Of a DNA stretch of 64,000 nt, positions 26,893 through 35,897 are shown piece after piece. The first letter of the stretch is position 1. Each line of letters opens with the position of its first letter. The translations under genes and the position numbers were made by a program. Under the pieces are notes generated by a model. The model was not told the origin of the DNA and did not search any database. It was given only the letters and a program-made list of their open reading frames with translations. The DNA lies in assembly GCA_050013615.1 (NCBI GenBank), contig JBEKEX010000001.1, forward strand, positions 122,000 through 185,999, written 5' to 3'. This stretch comes from JBEKEX01 sp050013615. Lineage in GTDB: Bacteria > Chloroflexota > Anaerolineae > Anaerolineales > Anaerolineaceae.

Positions 26893-27102
26893 ATGAAGAT
26901 CAGTGCAAGGAACATCTTGAAAGGCAAGATTAAAAAGATCATCCCGGGAGCAATCAATTCCGAGGTTATTATCGAAACTTCTTGTGGTGAAACCATCGTT
27001 GCCGTCATCACCAAAGAATCGGTCGAAAGTTTGGAACTGAGCGAAGGCAAGGAAGCCTATGCCGTGATCAAAGCGTCGAATGTCATGGTGGCTGTGGACT
27101 GA
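26893..27102 (+). CDS. Mop-domain molybdate-binding protein (molbindin)
   Basis: This 69-residue single-domain protein matches the TOBE/Mop fold: SARNILKGKIKKIIPGAINSEV at the N-terminus and an IKASNVMVAVD end. Molbindins form hexamers that store molybdate or tungstate in the cytoplasm. AGGAGG precedes the start. It follows modAB by about 130 bases and probably buffers the oxyanion brought in by that transporter. Confidence 0.92.
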   Translation: MKISARNILKGKIKKIIPGAINSEVIIETSCGETIVAVITKESVESLELSEGKEAYAVIKASNVMVAVD

Positions 27103-27161
27103 GCTTCACGGCAGGGGATGAATGCTTCCGGTTTTATATCTGGGTTAAATCGTGGTTTGTT

Positions 27162-27611
27162 TTATGGATGAGCTCGGTTGGCATACCAACCGAGTTTTTC
27201 GACCGTATGGACGTCGAATTCGGGGACATACGGTTTGATGTCCAGTAAAGGTGTCCCATCCAGCATATCGACGTTTTGGATTTTTAGGTTCAATCCGTTT
27301 CTTTCTGTTAAACGGACCACGGATAAACCGATGGAATTGGGCCGGCGATAAAAACGGGTAGAGAAGACGCCGTGTTGCGTATTATCCAGGAAAGGTTTGA
27401 CCATGAGCTCTGTGCTGTTGAGGGCCAGGTGGAAAATGTAGATCAAGATCAGATGCGAAAGCCCCTCGATGCTTTCCAGCCCAGCTTCGTATTCTGGGAA
27501 TATCTCGATTTCACCGGAAGCGGTGGAACGTGACGATTGGATGGGCGTACCGGGAATCTCTTTGAATGGAGTGTGAATCACCCCGATGGGTTTCATGCAG
27601 AATTCCATCAT
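27162..27611 (-). CDS. TrmO/TsaA-domain protein
   Basis: This 149-residue protein belongs to the TsaA (YaeB/TrmO) family: KPIGVIHTPFKE at the N-terminus, then IEGLSHLILIYIFH, GVFSTRFYRRPNSIGLSVVRL and a late DGTPLLDIKPYVPEFD. TrmO of E. coli methylates threonylcarbamoyladenosine-37 of tRNA using SAM. This short form lacks the extra C-terminal domain of TrmO and resembles versions in anaerobes and archaea that are often near molybdenum genes, so the substrate is not certain. AGAGG precedes the start. Confidence 0.82.
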   Translation of the reverse strand: MMEFCMKPIGVIHTPFKEIPGTPIQSSRSTASGEIEIFPEYEAGLESIEGLSHLILIYIFHLALNSTELMVKPFLDNTQHGVFSTRFYRRPNSIGLSVVRLTERNGLNLKIQNVDMLDGTPLLDIKPYVPEFDVHTVEKLGWYANRAHP

Positions 27612-27630
27612 GGTTCAGCCTCTTTCGATT

Positions 27631-29271
27631 TCATTTTCTCTTGAAGATCAACAACCCATTACTGCCATAGATATCCGTGGGCAACGTACGCAGCAGGTCA
27701 TACTGCGCCAGGAAACGCGGGTCTTTGAGCAGCGTCAACCGCCCATAGACTTCCAGGATGACCACGAAGTCCGGTTTCTGATCAAGGATCAGATCAGCCG
27801 GGATGGCATAGTTGATCACATAATAACGGTCGTCGAGCGGGTAATAGTTGAGCGAGACGGGCGAGTTGAGACCCACCGTATCCAAGATGCGCGCCGGGGT
27901 GTAGAAACCCAACACGCCTACGTCGCCGGCAGCCAGCATGGTGTTGGAAGTGAGCTGCGGGGCGAGATAGTCGGCGGCCTGGCGGTAGAGCAGTTCCAGC
28001 TTGATGAACGCCATCTCCGGGGCAGGGCGGTCGGGGCCGTGGTCGGGGTGAAGCTGCCACTCGCTGAGTGTGGGGATGAGCGGCAGGATCACCAGCAGGG
28101 CTGTGATGGCCCAGGCTCGCCAGGCAGCAGGGCGGGGGGCGGTTGTTTTATTGCGGGTGAAGATGGAGGCAAGCACCTGTTCCAGTCCCAGCAGGATGAA
28201 GAAGAAATAAGCCGGCAGCGGGGGCGTGAGATACCAGCGGAAGAGCAGGGGGTTGGGCAGGGCGAAGGTGATGAAGTACAGCCAGGGATAGGCGATCCAG
28301 ATTAACAAGTTGCGGTCGCTCTTCCAGGCGCGGCGGGCGCCCACGATGAACAAGAAGGGATACAACACCAGCCCGATGCCCACCGCTGCGGCCGCGCCGA
28401 GCAGGTTATCTTCCATGAAAGGCGTAGCGTAATGTTGCATCAGGCGGATGAGCGCTGAAGCAGGCGCCAAGTGATAAGTGATCAGCTTGGCAGTCACCGA
28501 GTGCGGGATGGGGCTGCCGAAATAGACCCAGGCAAAGCCGAACCAGGCCACCACCGGCAGCACGAAAGCCGCTATTTCCTGCCAGGTGAGAGGAACGGGA
28601 TCATCCATTCCGAAGTTTCGCAGGAAGCCCATGATCCTTTGGGAAAATGTCTTATTCAGTGCCGGACGGTCAGCGGTGTTCTTTAAAACGAGTCCCAGCA
28701 ACCGGACCGCAGCCAGCGGCAGGATCAGAATCAGCGCATCGGGGCGGGTGAGCAGCGCCAGTACGGCGCACAGGGCCGATAGCGTATGCCGCCGCGTGAT
28801 GGTGGTCCACACCGCCGCGGTAAGCAGGAACACGTACAAGCTGGTTTCCAGACCACCGATGGCAAAAGTGACCGAGTAGGGGGCCACCGCCCAGATCAGC
28901 GCGGCCGCGATCCCGACCCGCTCGGCATTCAGCCGTTTGCCCAACTGCCACAGCAGCAGGCAGGTGCCGGCATCGGCCAGGGCGTTGACTAGCAGCGCCA
29001 GCGTGGGGAAGGGTGCCTGGGTGCCGCCGGTGAAAGCGGCCAGGCCGGCCATCAACAGGGTGTAGAGCGGGGTGGTGGTGCCCAGCACGCGCTCGCCGGG
29101 GTTGTAGACAAATCCGTTGCCCGCCAGCAAGTTGCGGGCGTAGCGGAAAGTGATGAAGGCGTCATCGATGGTGCGCGGGCCGGGGATGAGACGCGCTGCC
29201 AGCGCCACAATGATCAGCAGGGCCGGCAGCCAGCTTTTGCGGAGAAGAGTGCGAGCGTTCCAAGGCGACAT
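27631..29271 (-). CDS. GT-C type membrane glycosyltransferase
   Basis: This 546-residue polytopic protein has about eleven hydrophobic segments. Near the N-terminus, in the first extracellular loop, is RTIDDAFITFRYARNLLAGN, the acidic motif used by GT-C enzymes (GT39/ArnT-like) to bind a lipid-phosphate sugar donor; GTTTPLYTLLMA follows. A soluble C-terminal part begins around residue 420. It probably glycosylates a surface protein or lipid, but neither donor nor acceptor can be named. It is 19 bases downstream of no other gene on its strand and ends just upstream of the TrmO-like gene. Confidence 0.78.
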   Translation of the reverse strand: MSPWNARTLLRKSWLPALLIIVALAARLIPGPRTIDDAFITFRYARNLLAGNGFVYNPGERVLGTTTPLYTLLMAGLAAFTGGTQAPFPTLALLVNALADAGTCLLLWQLGKRLNAERVGIAAALIWAVAPYSVTFAIGGLETSLYVFLLTAAVWTTITRRHTLSALCAVLALLTRPDALILILPLAAVRLLGLVLKNTADRPALNKTFSQRIMGFLRNFGMDDPVPLTWQEIAAFVLPVVAWFGFAWVYFGSPIPHSVTAKLITYHLAPASALIRLMQHYATPFMEDNLLGAAAAVGIGLVLYPFLFIVGARRAWKSDRNLLIWIAYPWLYFITFALPNPLLFRWYLTPPLPAYFFFILLGLEQVLASIFTRNKTTAPRPAAWRAWAITALLVILPLIPTLSEWQLHPDHGPDRPAPEMAFIKLELLYRQAADYLAPQLTSNTMLAAGDVGVLGFYTPARILDTVGLNSPVSLNYYPLDDRYYVINYAIPADLILDQKPDFVVILEVYGRLTLLKDPRFLAQYDLLRTLPTDIYGSNGLLIFKRK

Positions 29272-29390
29272 ACCCCCATTATATATGCTGGTGCAGTTTT
29301 TAGAGGGATGGTGATGATAAGAATACTTATCGAAACCGTAAAAGCTTTACAGGATAATTGGTACAAACATTGAACAAGAGACAAACCTTC

Positions 29391-29437
29391 TTGACACGCC
29401 TTGTTATTATTGCTATACTGAAACTAACACGTGTTAG
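29391..29437 (+). promoter_or_regulatory. Promoter and operator of the LacI-family gene
   Basis: TTGACA (29391-29396), 17 bases, then TATACT (29414-29419). Directly after it is the perfect palindrome CTAACACGTGTTAG (29424-29437), at the likely transcription start. The core TAACACGTGTTA recurs before the transporter genes at 30510. Confidence 0.82.
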
Positions 29438-29449
29438 CAAAGGCAAGCA

Positions 29450-30487
29450 ATGCCCAAGAAACGGATCAACAGTTTCGATGTTGCTAAGAAGGCGGGAGTG
29501 TCCAGGACGACTGTGTCTCTGGTCCTGAACAATGTACCGGGGGTGAGTATCAGTGAAGCGACCCGCCAGCGTGTTTTGAAATCAGCCAAAACTTTAAATT
29601 ATTACCCTGATGCGACCGGAAGAAAACTGGTCAGCGGCAAATCGAATACATTGGGCCTGGTGCTGCGCCAGAGCGACGCCCAGGTGTTTGCCGATGCGCT
29701 CTTGCCCCAGGTGCTGCTGGGAATCGAGCAGGCCGTCGTCACGCAGGGCTTTCAGGTGCTGTTGAAGCCGTTGGAACCTCAGGATAGCGCCGGGTACATC
29801 CGTTTGATCCGCGAGAATCATGTGGATGGCATCATCCTTTCCGGCCCGCGCCAGGACGACCCCGAGCTTGTCCGCTTGTTCAAAGAAGGCTTCCCAATCG
29901 TGTTGATGGGTCAGATGACGGATGGCAGCCTGCCGTTCGTGGATATCGATGCGGTAGATGGGGCGGCGCGCGCCGTCAATCACTTGATACAACAAGGCCA
30001 CCGGCGCATTGCCATGATCACCAATGCCGCGCTGCAATATACGTCTGCTCAACAACGCCGCACCGGCTATTGGCGTGCGCTGCGCGAGGCCGGTATCAGC
30101 CCAGACCCCTCATTGCTCAAAGAGGGCAGCTATACCCCCCTCAGCGGTTACGAGGCGATGAATGAGTTGCTGAAGCTTTCGCCGCGGCCTACGGCTGTCT
30201 TTGTCGCCAGTGATGTGGTAGCGCTGGGAGCCATGCAGGCCATCGAAAACACCGGCGCCAAGATCCCCGAAGACATTGCGGTGGTAGGTTTCGATGATAT
30301 TCCCCTGGCCGAATACTATAACCCGCCACTCACCACGCTGCGCCTTCCGGCTTATAAGCTGGGCTGGGCAGTGGGTGAACGCCTGGTACATCTCATCCAA
30401 GGTACGGATACCACCACCGGTGGTGTGTTTCTAGAATCTGAATTGATCGTGCGTAAATCGAGCATGAAACAGGTAATGGCCTCATGA
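29450..30487 (+). CDS. LacI-family transcriptional regulator of the sugar importer
   Basis: This 345-residue regulator has a LacI helix-turn-helix and hinge (about 6-60, DVAKKAGVSRTTVSLVLNN) and a periplasmic-binding-like sensor domain (about 65-335). AAGG precedes the ATG. It is followed by an operon with sugar importer and trehalose synthase genes. Matching palindromes lie in front of both units, so it likely represses itself and the transporter until a maltose- or trehalose-type sugar is present. Confidence 0.94.
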   Translation: MPKKRINSFDVAKKAGVSRTTVSLVLNNVPGVSISEATRQRVLKSAKTLNYYPDATGRKLVSGKSNTLGLVLRQSDAQVFADALLPQVLLGIEQAVVTQGFQVLLKPLEPQDSAGYIRLIRENHVDGIILSGPRQDDPELVRLFKEGFPIVLMGQMTDGSLPFVDIDAVDGAARAVNHLIQQGHRRIAMITNAALQYTSAQQRRTGYWRALREAGISPDPSLLKEGSYTPLSGYEAMNELLKLSPRPTAVFVASDVVALGAMQAIENTGAKIPEDIAVVGFDDIPLAEYYNPPLTTLRLPAYKLGWAVGERLVHLIQGTDTTTGGVFLESELIVRKSSMKQVMAS

Positions 30488-30509
30488 TCTCTTTTTTTTG
30501 TGGATTTAT

Positions 30510-30521
30510 TAACACGTGTTA
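30510..30521 (+). promoter_or_regulatory. Second LacI operator, before the sugar importer
   Basis: TAACACGTGTTA is a perfect 12-base palindrome identical to the core of the operator at 29424. It lies 128 bases before the binding-protein gene, between the regulator stop and the transporter operon. Confidence 0.78.
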
Positions 30522-30648
30522 TCAACTCAACGTTCTTTAATCTTGCCACGCCAATTCGAAGGGAGGTGGTCAACCTAATTCAAATTGTTCGTCATGTATC
30601 TGTTGAATTGGATCCAACCTTTTTTCAGTATGAAGGAGGAATAGAACG

Positions 30649-31998
30649 ATGAACGCAAAGTTTGTAAAAGTGTTTGGCATGCTGGTTCTCGCCAGCCTGA
30701 TATTTGCGGCTTGCGCACCAACAGCTACGGCAGTCCCGACTGAAGTCCCCCCGACGGCTGCCCCAACCGAAGTTCCCCCGACGGCTGCCCCGACTGCCGT
30801 GCCGACTGCCAGTATTGACTGCATGGGCGCACAGTCCAGCGATCAATTGACCCTCGTCTATCAGTGGTCCGGCTCTGAGGAACAGAGCTTCGACGCCATC
30901 ATCAAACCGTTCGTGGATGCTTGCGGCATCAAGGTCAATGGCCAATCCACCCGGGATGCATCCGTTCTGGATACGATGGTCAAGAGCACCCCGCCTGATG
31001 TGCTGTTCTGGGCCGATCTGTCGCCGCTGAAACTGTATACTGACAAATTACTGCCTCTCGACACCGTCGGTGCAGATGTTTCGAACTACCCATCCTACTG
31101 GACCGCCATGGGCACAGTTAATGGCAAGCTGCTGGCCCTCGCCGTCAAGGCAGATGTCAAGTCCATCATTTGGTACAGCCCAACGCAGTTCCAGGCACTG
31201 GGCTATACGGTCCCGACAACTTTCGCCGACCTGCAGACGCTGGTCGATAAGATGGCTGCCGACAAGAACGTGCCGTGGAGCATGGGCTTCAACAGCGGCG
31301 GTTCAGCCGATGGCTGGACCGGTTCCGACTTCATTCAGGACATTCTGCTGGCCACACAAGGCCCTGACTATGTCAACGGCATCATCTCCGGCAAAACCCC
31401 CTACAATGATCCGGGTGTCGTTGCTGCCTATCAGATCTACCAGAAATGGGCGTCCGATGCGAAGTATACTGTAGGTGGAGCAGATGGCACCATCAACACC
31501 AACTTCAATGACGCCATTCTCAAAGTCTTCGCCAATCCGCCGCAGGCGCTCATGGTCAAGCAATCCGGATTTGCGGGCGGCACGATCACGACGCAATATC
31601 CCAACATGAAATATGGCACAGACTTTGATTTCTTCGAGTTCCCGGGTGCCAAGGGCCTCCAGGGAGGCGCCGACTTCATGATGGCCTTCAGCAACAAACC
31701 GGCTGCCAAGGCATTGATCGCTTATTTGACCAGTGCTCTGGGTGGTCAGAACTGGGCTGCGGCCAACTTCAGCCTATCACCTAATAGTGCCGCCAACGGC
31801 CATTACACTGACCCACAGGAAGTTAAGCTGGGCAATATGCTGGCCAGCACAACAGGCTTCACTTTCGATATCGGTGATGCACTGGGTGCACCGTTCAACC
31901 AGGCTGAGTGGTCAGGGATCATCGCAGTCGTTCAAGGTAAAGATATCACGTCCACACTGGCTACGGTCGCTGCTGCTCAAACAAAATCGATAAAGTAG
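30649..31998 (+). CDS. CUT1 sugar ABC transporter substrate-binding lipoprotein
   Basis: This 449-residue lipoprotein follows AAGGAGG. Its lipobox is FAAC (Cys about 22). A linker with the repeated unit PTEVPPTAA spans about 25-52 and is encoded by near-identical direct repeats. The mature protein is a bilobal extracellular solute-binding domain of family 1, as in maltose and trehalose binding proteins. It is the first gene of the importer operon and is followed by a hairpin that may keep its expression higher than that of the permeases. Confidence 0.92.
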   Translation: MNAKFVKVFGMLVLASLIFAACAPTATAVPTEVPPTAAPTEVPPTAAPTAVPTASIDCMGAQSSDQLTLVYQWSGSEEQSFDAIIKPFVDACGIKVNGQSTRDASVLDTMVKSTPPDVLFWADLSPLKLYTDKLLPLDTVGADVSNYPSYWTAMGTVNGKLLALAVKADVKSIIWYSPTQFQALGYTVPTTFADLQTLVDKMAADKNVPWSMGFNSGGSADGWTGSDFIQDILLATQGPDYVNGIISGKTPYNDPGVVAAYQIYQKWASDAKYTVGGADGTINTNFNDAILKVFANPPQALMVKQSGFAGGTITTQYPNMKYGTDFDFFEFPGAKGLQGGADFMMAFSNKPAAKALIAYLTSALGGQNWAAANFSLSPNSAANGHYTDPQEVKLGNMLASTTGFTFDIGDALGAPFNQAEWSGIIAVVQGKDITSTLATVAAAQTKSIK

Positions 31999-32014
31999 CA
32001 AGTAGTTGTTCAAC

Positions 32015-32055
32015 GCTGGGGCACTGCCTGTATGGGTAGGCCCCAGCCTCTTTTT
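32015..32055 (+). terminator. Partial terminator between binding protein and permease
   Basis: GCTGGGGC and GCCCCAGC form a perfect 8-base-pair stem with a 17-base loop, followed by CTCTTTTT. It lies 17 bases after the binding-protein stop and just before the permease ribosome site. It probably lets only part of the transcripts continue, giving an excess of binding protein. Confidence 0.65.
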
Positions 32056-32071
32056 GGGCGGGAGGAAAATT

Positions 32072-32983
32072 ATGATCCCAAAGATTATGAAACAAGGCCG
32101 TTGGGCGCCGTGGCTGTACATACTGCCGGCGCTGGTGATCATGACCGTATTCATCGTCTATCCCACCATTGGCACCTTTCGTCTGAGCCTCATGGACGAT
32201 ACCGGCGCACACTCCGCGGCAACTACCTGTGTCGTCGGCCAGGCATGCTGGGGCGCTTTCGAAAACTATCATTATGCGCTGACCAACCCGGACATGCTGC
32301 TCGCCCTGCGCAACAATGCGTTGTGGCTTCTGTTGATGGTGCCGGGCACGATTGCCGGCGGGCTGTTCTTTGCGTTGTTGGCAGACCGTGTGCGTTATGA
32401 GAGCATTGCTAAGGCCATTATCTTTATGCCGACCGCCATTTCCTTCATCGGCGCAGGTGTCATCTGGCGCTTCGTCTATGATATTGAAACCGGCGGCGGC
32501 GCGCAGATCGGCGTTTTGAATGCAATCATCGTTGGGTTGGGCGGCCAACCGGTCACCTGGTTGAGCGACCCGACCATTAATAATTTTTCCTTGATGGTGG
32601 TGGGCGTATGGCTGTGGGCGGGTTTCTGCATGACGATCCTGTCGGCGGCCATCAAAAATGTGTCGGCCGAGATGCTGGAAGCCGCTCGCGTGGACGGTGC
32701 CAATGAATTGCAAGTGTTCACGAAAATCCTTTTTCCCTCCATTACGTCGAGCATCATTGTGGTGACGACCACGCTGGCCATCATCATTTTGAAGATCTTC
32801 GATGTGGTGTTCGTCATGACGGACGGTAACTATGGCACCGAGGTCATCGCAAACCGCATGTTCAGGCTGATCGTCACCAATGTGGGCCAATCCACGGCCA
32901 TTGCCGTCATTCTCATTCTTCTGACGATCCCGATCATGGTCTTCAACATCCGCCGGTTCCGCAGTGAGGAGGCCGCGCGATGA
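32072..32983 (+). CDS. CUT1 sugar ABC transporter permease (MalF-like)
   Basis: This is a 303-residue permease with six membrane helices. The start at 32072 has GGGAGG upstream; a longer frame from 32006 would run through the hairpin. The EAA loop is EMLEAARVDGANELQVFTKILFPS (about 212). The first outer loop contains two Cys (CVVGQAC, about 51-57). It overlaps the next permease gene by 4 bases. No ATPase gene is in the operon, so a shared MsmK-type ATPase is expected elsewhere in the genome. Confidence 0.93.
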   Translation: MIPKIMKQGRWAPWLYILPALVIMTVFIVYPTIGTFRLSLMDDTGAHSAATTCVVGQACWGAFENYHYALTNPDMLLALRNNALWLLLMVPGTIAGGLFFALLADRVRYESIAKAIIFMPTAISFIGAGVIWRFVYDIETGGGAQIGVLNAIIVGLGGQPVTWLSDPTINNFSLMVVGVWLWAGFCMTILSAAIKNVSAEMLEAARVDGANELQVFTKILFPSITSSIIVVTTTLAIIILKIFDVVFVMTDGNYGTEVIANRMFRLIVTNVGQSTAIAVILILLTIPIMVFNIRRFRSEEAAR

Positions 32984-34197
32984 ATCCTTTAAGCCACCTC
33001 AATAATATCTTTCGCAAACTGCCGGTTCACGTGGCGGTCATCGTCATGTGCATTTTATGGCTCATCCCAACGGTTGGCCTTTTCGTGACGTCCTTCCGTT
33101 CGCGCGAAGCCGTTCGCACAACGGGCTGGTGGACGGTTTTCCTTCCCCAACCCGAAGCAGTGGGCCAACCGGAATATACGCAATTTTGTGCTTCATGCCA
33201 TGGCGCCAACGGCACCAGCATTTCTTCAGTGAATCTTTCCGATCCGGCTGTGGTGAACCAATACCCCAGTGCCGCCAGTTTGCTGAATATGCTCAAACAG
33301 CCGGTGAATGGGGTTCCGCATATGGGGAGCACCTCACTCCCTGCCACACCCAAGGATGCCCTTAACGTGTTGTCACCGGTCGCCACTTATTTGCAGACAT
33401 TGTCTGGCCAGGGGCAGGCAACCAGCCAGTTTACGTTGAACAACTATGTGGATGCCCTGGTGGGATACAAGGGGACCCAGGATTACCTGACCGATTGTAA
33501 CGAGAAGGTGGCCAGCACCCTGGCGGTTTTCAACTGCAACTCCAGTGATCTGCTCAGTCCGGGCGGGATGGGAGTTGCTTTCATCAACACGGTGCTGGTT
33601 GTCGTGCCTTCCACACTCATGGTGATCTTCCTGGCCGCCCTGGCCGCCTATGCCTTTGCATGGCTCGATTTCAAAGGCCGCCAGTGGATGTTCGCTCTGC
33701 TCATTGGGCTCCAGATCGTGCCGCTGCAGATGGCACTGGTTCCCATTGCCCAGTTGTACACATCCCTGAACATGCAAAGCTCTTTCCTGGGCATCTGGCT
33801 GTTCCACACTGGTTTTGGCTTGCCCTACGCCATTTACCTGATCCGTAATTTTATGGGATCGTTGCCGCGCGAGATGTTCGAATCGGCTTACCTGGATGGT
33901 GCCAACCATTGGGCGGCCTTTCGCCGGCTGGCGTTGCCTCTATCCATGCCGTCCATTGCTTCATTGGGCATCTTTCAATTCATCTGGACGTGGAATGACT
34001 TCCTGGTAGCTAAAATATTCCTCTCGACCCATCCGGTGCTGACGGTACAGATCACGAACCTGATCGACCCGCGCGGCGGCAACTGGCAAGTTCTGACGGG
34101 TGCCGCATTCCTGTCCTTTCTTGTGCCGATGATTGTTTTCTTTGCCTTCCAACGTTACTTCGTACGTGGTATGTTGGCCGGCTCGATCAAAGGATAA
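32980..34197 (+). CDS. CUT1 sugar ABC permease (MalG-like) with inserted cytochrome c domain
   Basis: This is a 405-residue permease; the family is normally about 270-290. The first helix (about 15-38) and the [14 protein letters not shown] stretch are normal. The outer loop then carries a complete class I cytochrome c-like domain (about 63-145): [14 protein letters not shown] with heme ligation by C70, C73 and H74, a likely distal Met (M115 in VPHMG) and a closing helix VATYLQTL. The canonical loop resumes at FTLNNY (151), includes two further Cys (C173, C186), and the remaining five helices are ordinary, with the EAA loop [23 protein letters not shown]. Transport function should be intact. 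What the heme does is unknown. Confidence 0.9.
   Translation: MNPLSHLNNIFRKLPVHVAVIVMCILWLIPTVGLFVTSFRSREAVRTTGWWTVFLPQPEAVGQPEYTQFCASCHGANGTSISSVNLSDPAVVNQYPSAASLLNMLKQPVNGVPHMGSTSLPATPKDALNVLSPVATYLQTLSGQGQATSQFTLNNYVDALVGYKGTQDYLTDCNEKVASTLAVFNCNSSDLLSPGGMGVAFINTVLVVVPSTLMVIFLAALAAYAFAWLDFKGRQWMFALLIGLQIVPLQMALVPIAQLYTSLNMQSSFLGIWLFHTGFGLPYAIYLIRNFMGSLPREMFESAYLDGANHWAAFRRLALPLSMPSIASLGIFQFIWTWNDFLVAKIFLSTHPVLTVQITNLIDPRGGNWQVLTGAAFLSFLVPMIVFFAFQRYFVRGMLAGSIKG
33166..33414 (+). other. Cytochrome c-like domain inside the permease gene
   Basis: This part encodes residues 63-145 of the permease. It reads like a free-standing cytochrome c: an N-terminal helix with CxxCH, the [21 protein letters not shown] segment typical of these domains, a Met-containing loop and a C-terminal helix. 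It sits cleanly between the FLPQP and FTLNNY segments, which are normally adjacent in MalG-type loops. Confidence 0.85.
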
Positions 34198-34220
34198 CCG
34201 ATCACATTATTGGAAAGGTG

Positions 34221-35837
34221 ATGACGAATTTGTTTTGGTATCAAAATGCAGTTTTCTATGAGGTCTATGTCCGCGCCTTTTATGATAGCGATGGCGATGG
34301 CCAGGGTGACCTTAAAGGTGTGACGCAGAGGCTCGATTACTTGCAGGCCCTTGGAGTGGATTGTATCTGGCTGATGCCCATCTACCCATCACCCATGAAG
34401 GACGATGGATATGATATTTCCGACTATTGTGCCATCCAACCTGATTACGGCACGCTGGATGATTTCAAAGGCTTGCTCCAGGCGGCACATGCGCGCAACA
34501 TCCGCGTCATCATGGACCTGGTACTAAATCACACCTCAGATCAGCATCCTTGGTTCCAGTCGGCGCGCTCCGACCGGCATTCTCCCTATCGCGATTATTA
34601 TGTGTGGAGTGACACGGATGACAAATATAGCCAGGCGCGGATCATCTTCCTGGATACAGAAAAGTCGAACTGGACGTGGGATGAAGTCGCCGGGCAGTAC
34701 TACTGGCATCGTTTCTATTCAAGCCAGCCAGATCTGAATTACGACAGCCCGGCGGTACGCGCCGAGGTACTCAATATCATCCGCTTCTGGCTGGGTATGG
34801 GGGTCGACGGCTTTCGCGTGGACGCAGTGCCATATCTGTTCGAACGCGAGGGCACGAATTGCGAAAACCTCCCCGAAACCCATGCCTTCTTGAAAGAGCT
34901 TCGCAGTTTCGTGGACGAGCATTACCCGGGGCGGGTGCTATTGTGTGAGGCCAACCAGTGGCCGCGGGACGTGCGTCCCTATTTTGGGGCAGGGGATGAG
35001 TTCAACCTTGCGTTCCACTTTCCGTTGATGCCGCGCATCTTCATGGCATTGCGAAACGGGGATAGCTCGCCGATCGAATGGGTGCTGCAACAAACGCCAC
35101 CGATCCCTACGACAGCCCAGTGGTGCACGTTCCTGCGCAATCACGACGAGCTGACTCTGGAGATGGTCACCGAGGAAGAGCGGCAATGGATGTGGCGTGA
35201 ATATGCGCCGGATCCCCGCATGCGCCTCAACTTGGGCATCCGTCGCCGCCTGGCACCGTTATTGGACCGCAATTTCCAAAAAATACTGTTGGCTTATTCC
35301 TTGTTGTTCACCCTGCCGGGTTCGCCGGTCATTTATTACGGCGATGAGATCGGTATGGGCGATAATATCTTGCTCCCGGATCGCAATGGGGTACGTACGC
35401 CCATGCAATGGAATAGCGGTCCAAACGCAGGCTTCTCGAGAGCTGCAAAATTGTATGCGCCTATCATCGATGATCCGCTTTACAACACTCAAAGTACCAA
35501 CGTCGTTGACCAGTGCGCTGACCAAAGCTCACTGTGGCATGCCATCCAGGGAATCATCGCTATTCACAAGCAACATCCTGCCCTGGCGTGCGGAGAGCTC
35601 ACCTGGCTGGATTGTGGCACCACGGCTGTAGCTGCCTACCTGCGCATTTATGGGGACGAACGGCTGCTGGTCCTCAACAATTTAAGCGCCAGCACGCAGG
35701 AATTTTCCTGCTCTCTGCCTGCCGAAGTGAGGGGAAGTATCCAAGATTTACTGAATAACCAGATTGCTGGTGACCTCAATGGCAAATTGTCGATGAGCTT
35801 GCGGCCTTATGAATATCGCTGGTTGTTGATTCAATAG
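34221..35837 (+). CDS. treS: Trehalose synthase / GH13 alpha-glucosyl isomerase
   Basis: This 538-residue GH13 enzyme most resembles trehalose synthase, which interconverts maltose and trehalose; oligo-1,6-glucosidase is the main alternative. The catalytic triad is visible: nucleophile Asp in [10 protein letters not shown], acid Glu in LLCEANQWP and Asp in FLRNHDELT. The opening [22 protein letters not shown] and [16 protein letters not shown] are TreS-like. The ATG at 34221 is preferred over the GTG one codon earlier because of GAAAGG upstream. As last gene of the importer operon it points to maltose or trehalose as the sugar. Confidence 0.88.
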   Translation: MTNLFWYQNAVFYEVYVRAFYDSDGDGQGDLKGVTQRLDYLQALGVDCIWLMPIYPSPMKDDGYDISDYCAIQPDYGTLDDFKGLLQAAHARNIRVIMDLVLNHTSDQHPWFQSARSDRHSPYRDYYVWSDTDDKYSQARIIFLDTEKSNWTWDEVAGQYYWHRFYSSQPDLNYDSPAVRAEVLNIIRFWLGMGVDGFRVDAVPYLFEREGTNCENLPETHAFLKELRSFVDEHYPGRVLLCEANQWPRDVRPYFGAGDEFNLAFHFPLMPRIFMALRNGDSSPIEWVLQQTPPIPTTAQWCTFLRNHDELTLEMVTEEERQWMWREYAPDPRMRLNLGIRRRLAPLLDRNFQKILLAYSLLFTLPGSPVIYYGDEIGMGDNILLPDRNGVRTPMQWNSGPNAGFSRAAKLYAPIIDDPLYNTQSTNVVDQCADQSSLWHAIQGIIAIHKQHPALACGELTWLDCGTTAVAAYLRIYGDERLLVLNNLSASTQEFSCSLPAEVRGSIQDLLNNQIAGDLNGKLSMSLRPYEYRWLLIQ

Positions 35838-35850
35838 AGTTTTATTGCAA

Positions 35851-35882
35851 GGGGCTGTCCGAAACACTTCTCAGGCAGCCCC
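35851..35882. terminator. Hairpin between convergent treS and RNHCP genes
   Basis: GGGGCTG-T-CC and GG-CAGCCCC pair with a single bulge and a 13-base loop. The T-run after it is weak on both strands. It lies between two convergent genes and could serve both. Confidence 0.5.
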
Positions 35883-35897
35883 ATATGCTTTTCCGGG

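Noticed and set aside
27586..28305. A 239-codon open frame on the plus strand
   Set aside because: Antisense to the GT-C glycosyltransferase gene; low-complexity Gly/Gln/Glu composition and no homology pattern.
25201..30800. Thr/Pro-coding repeats in the lipoprotein genes as CRISPR-like or satellite repeats
   Set aside because: They are in-frame linker repeats after lipoboxes, without spacers or constant repeat length.
31961..32890. A 309-codon open frame on the minus strand
   Set aside because: It lies wholly antisense to the MalF-like permease and is rich in His, Asp and Arg as expected from reverse reading of a membrane-protein gene; no ribosome site or family motif.
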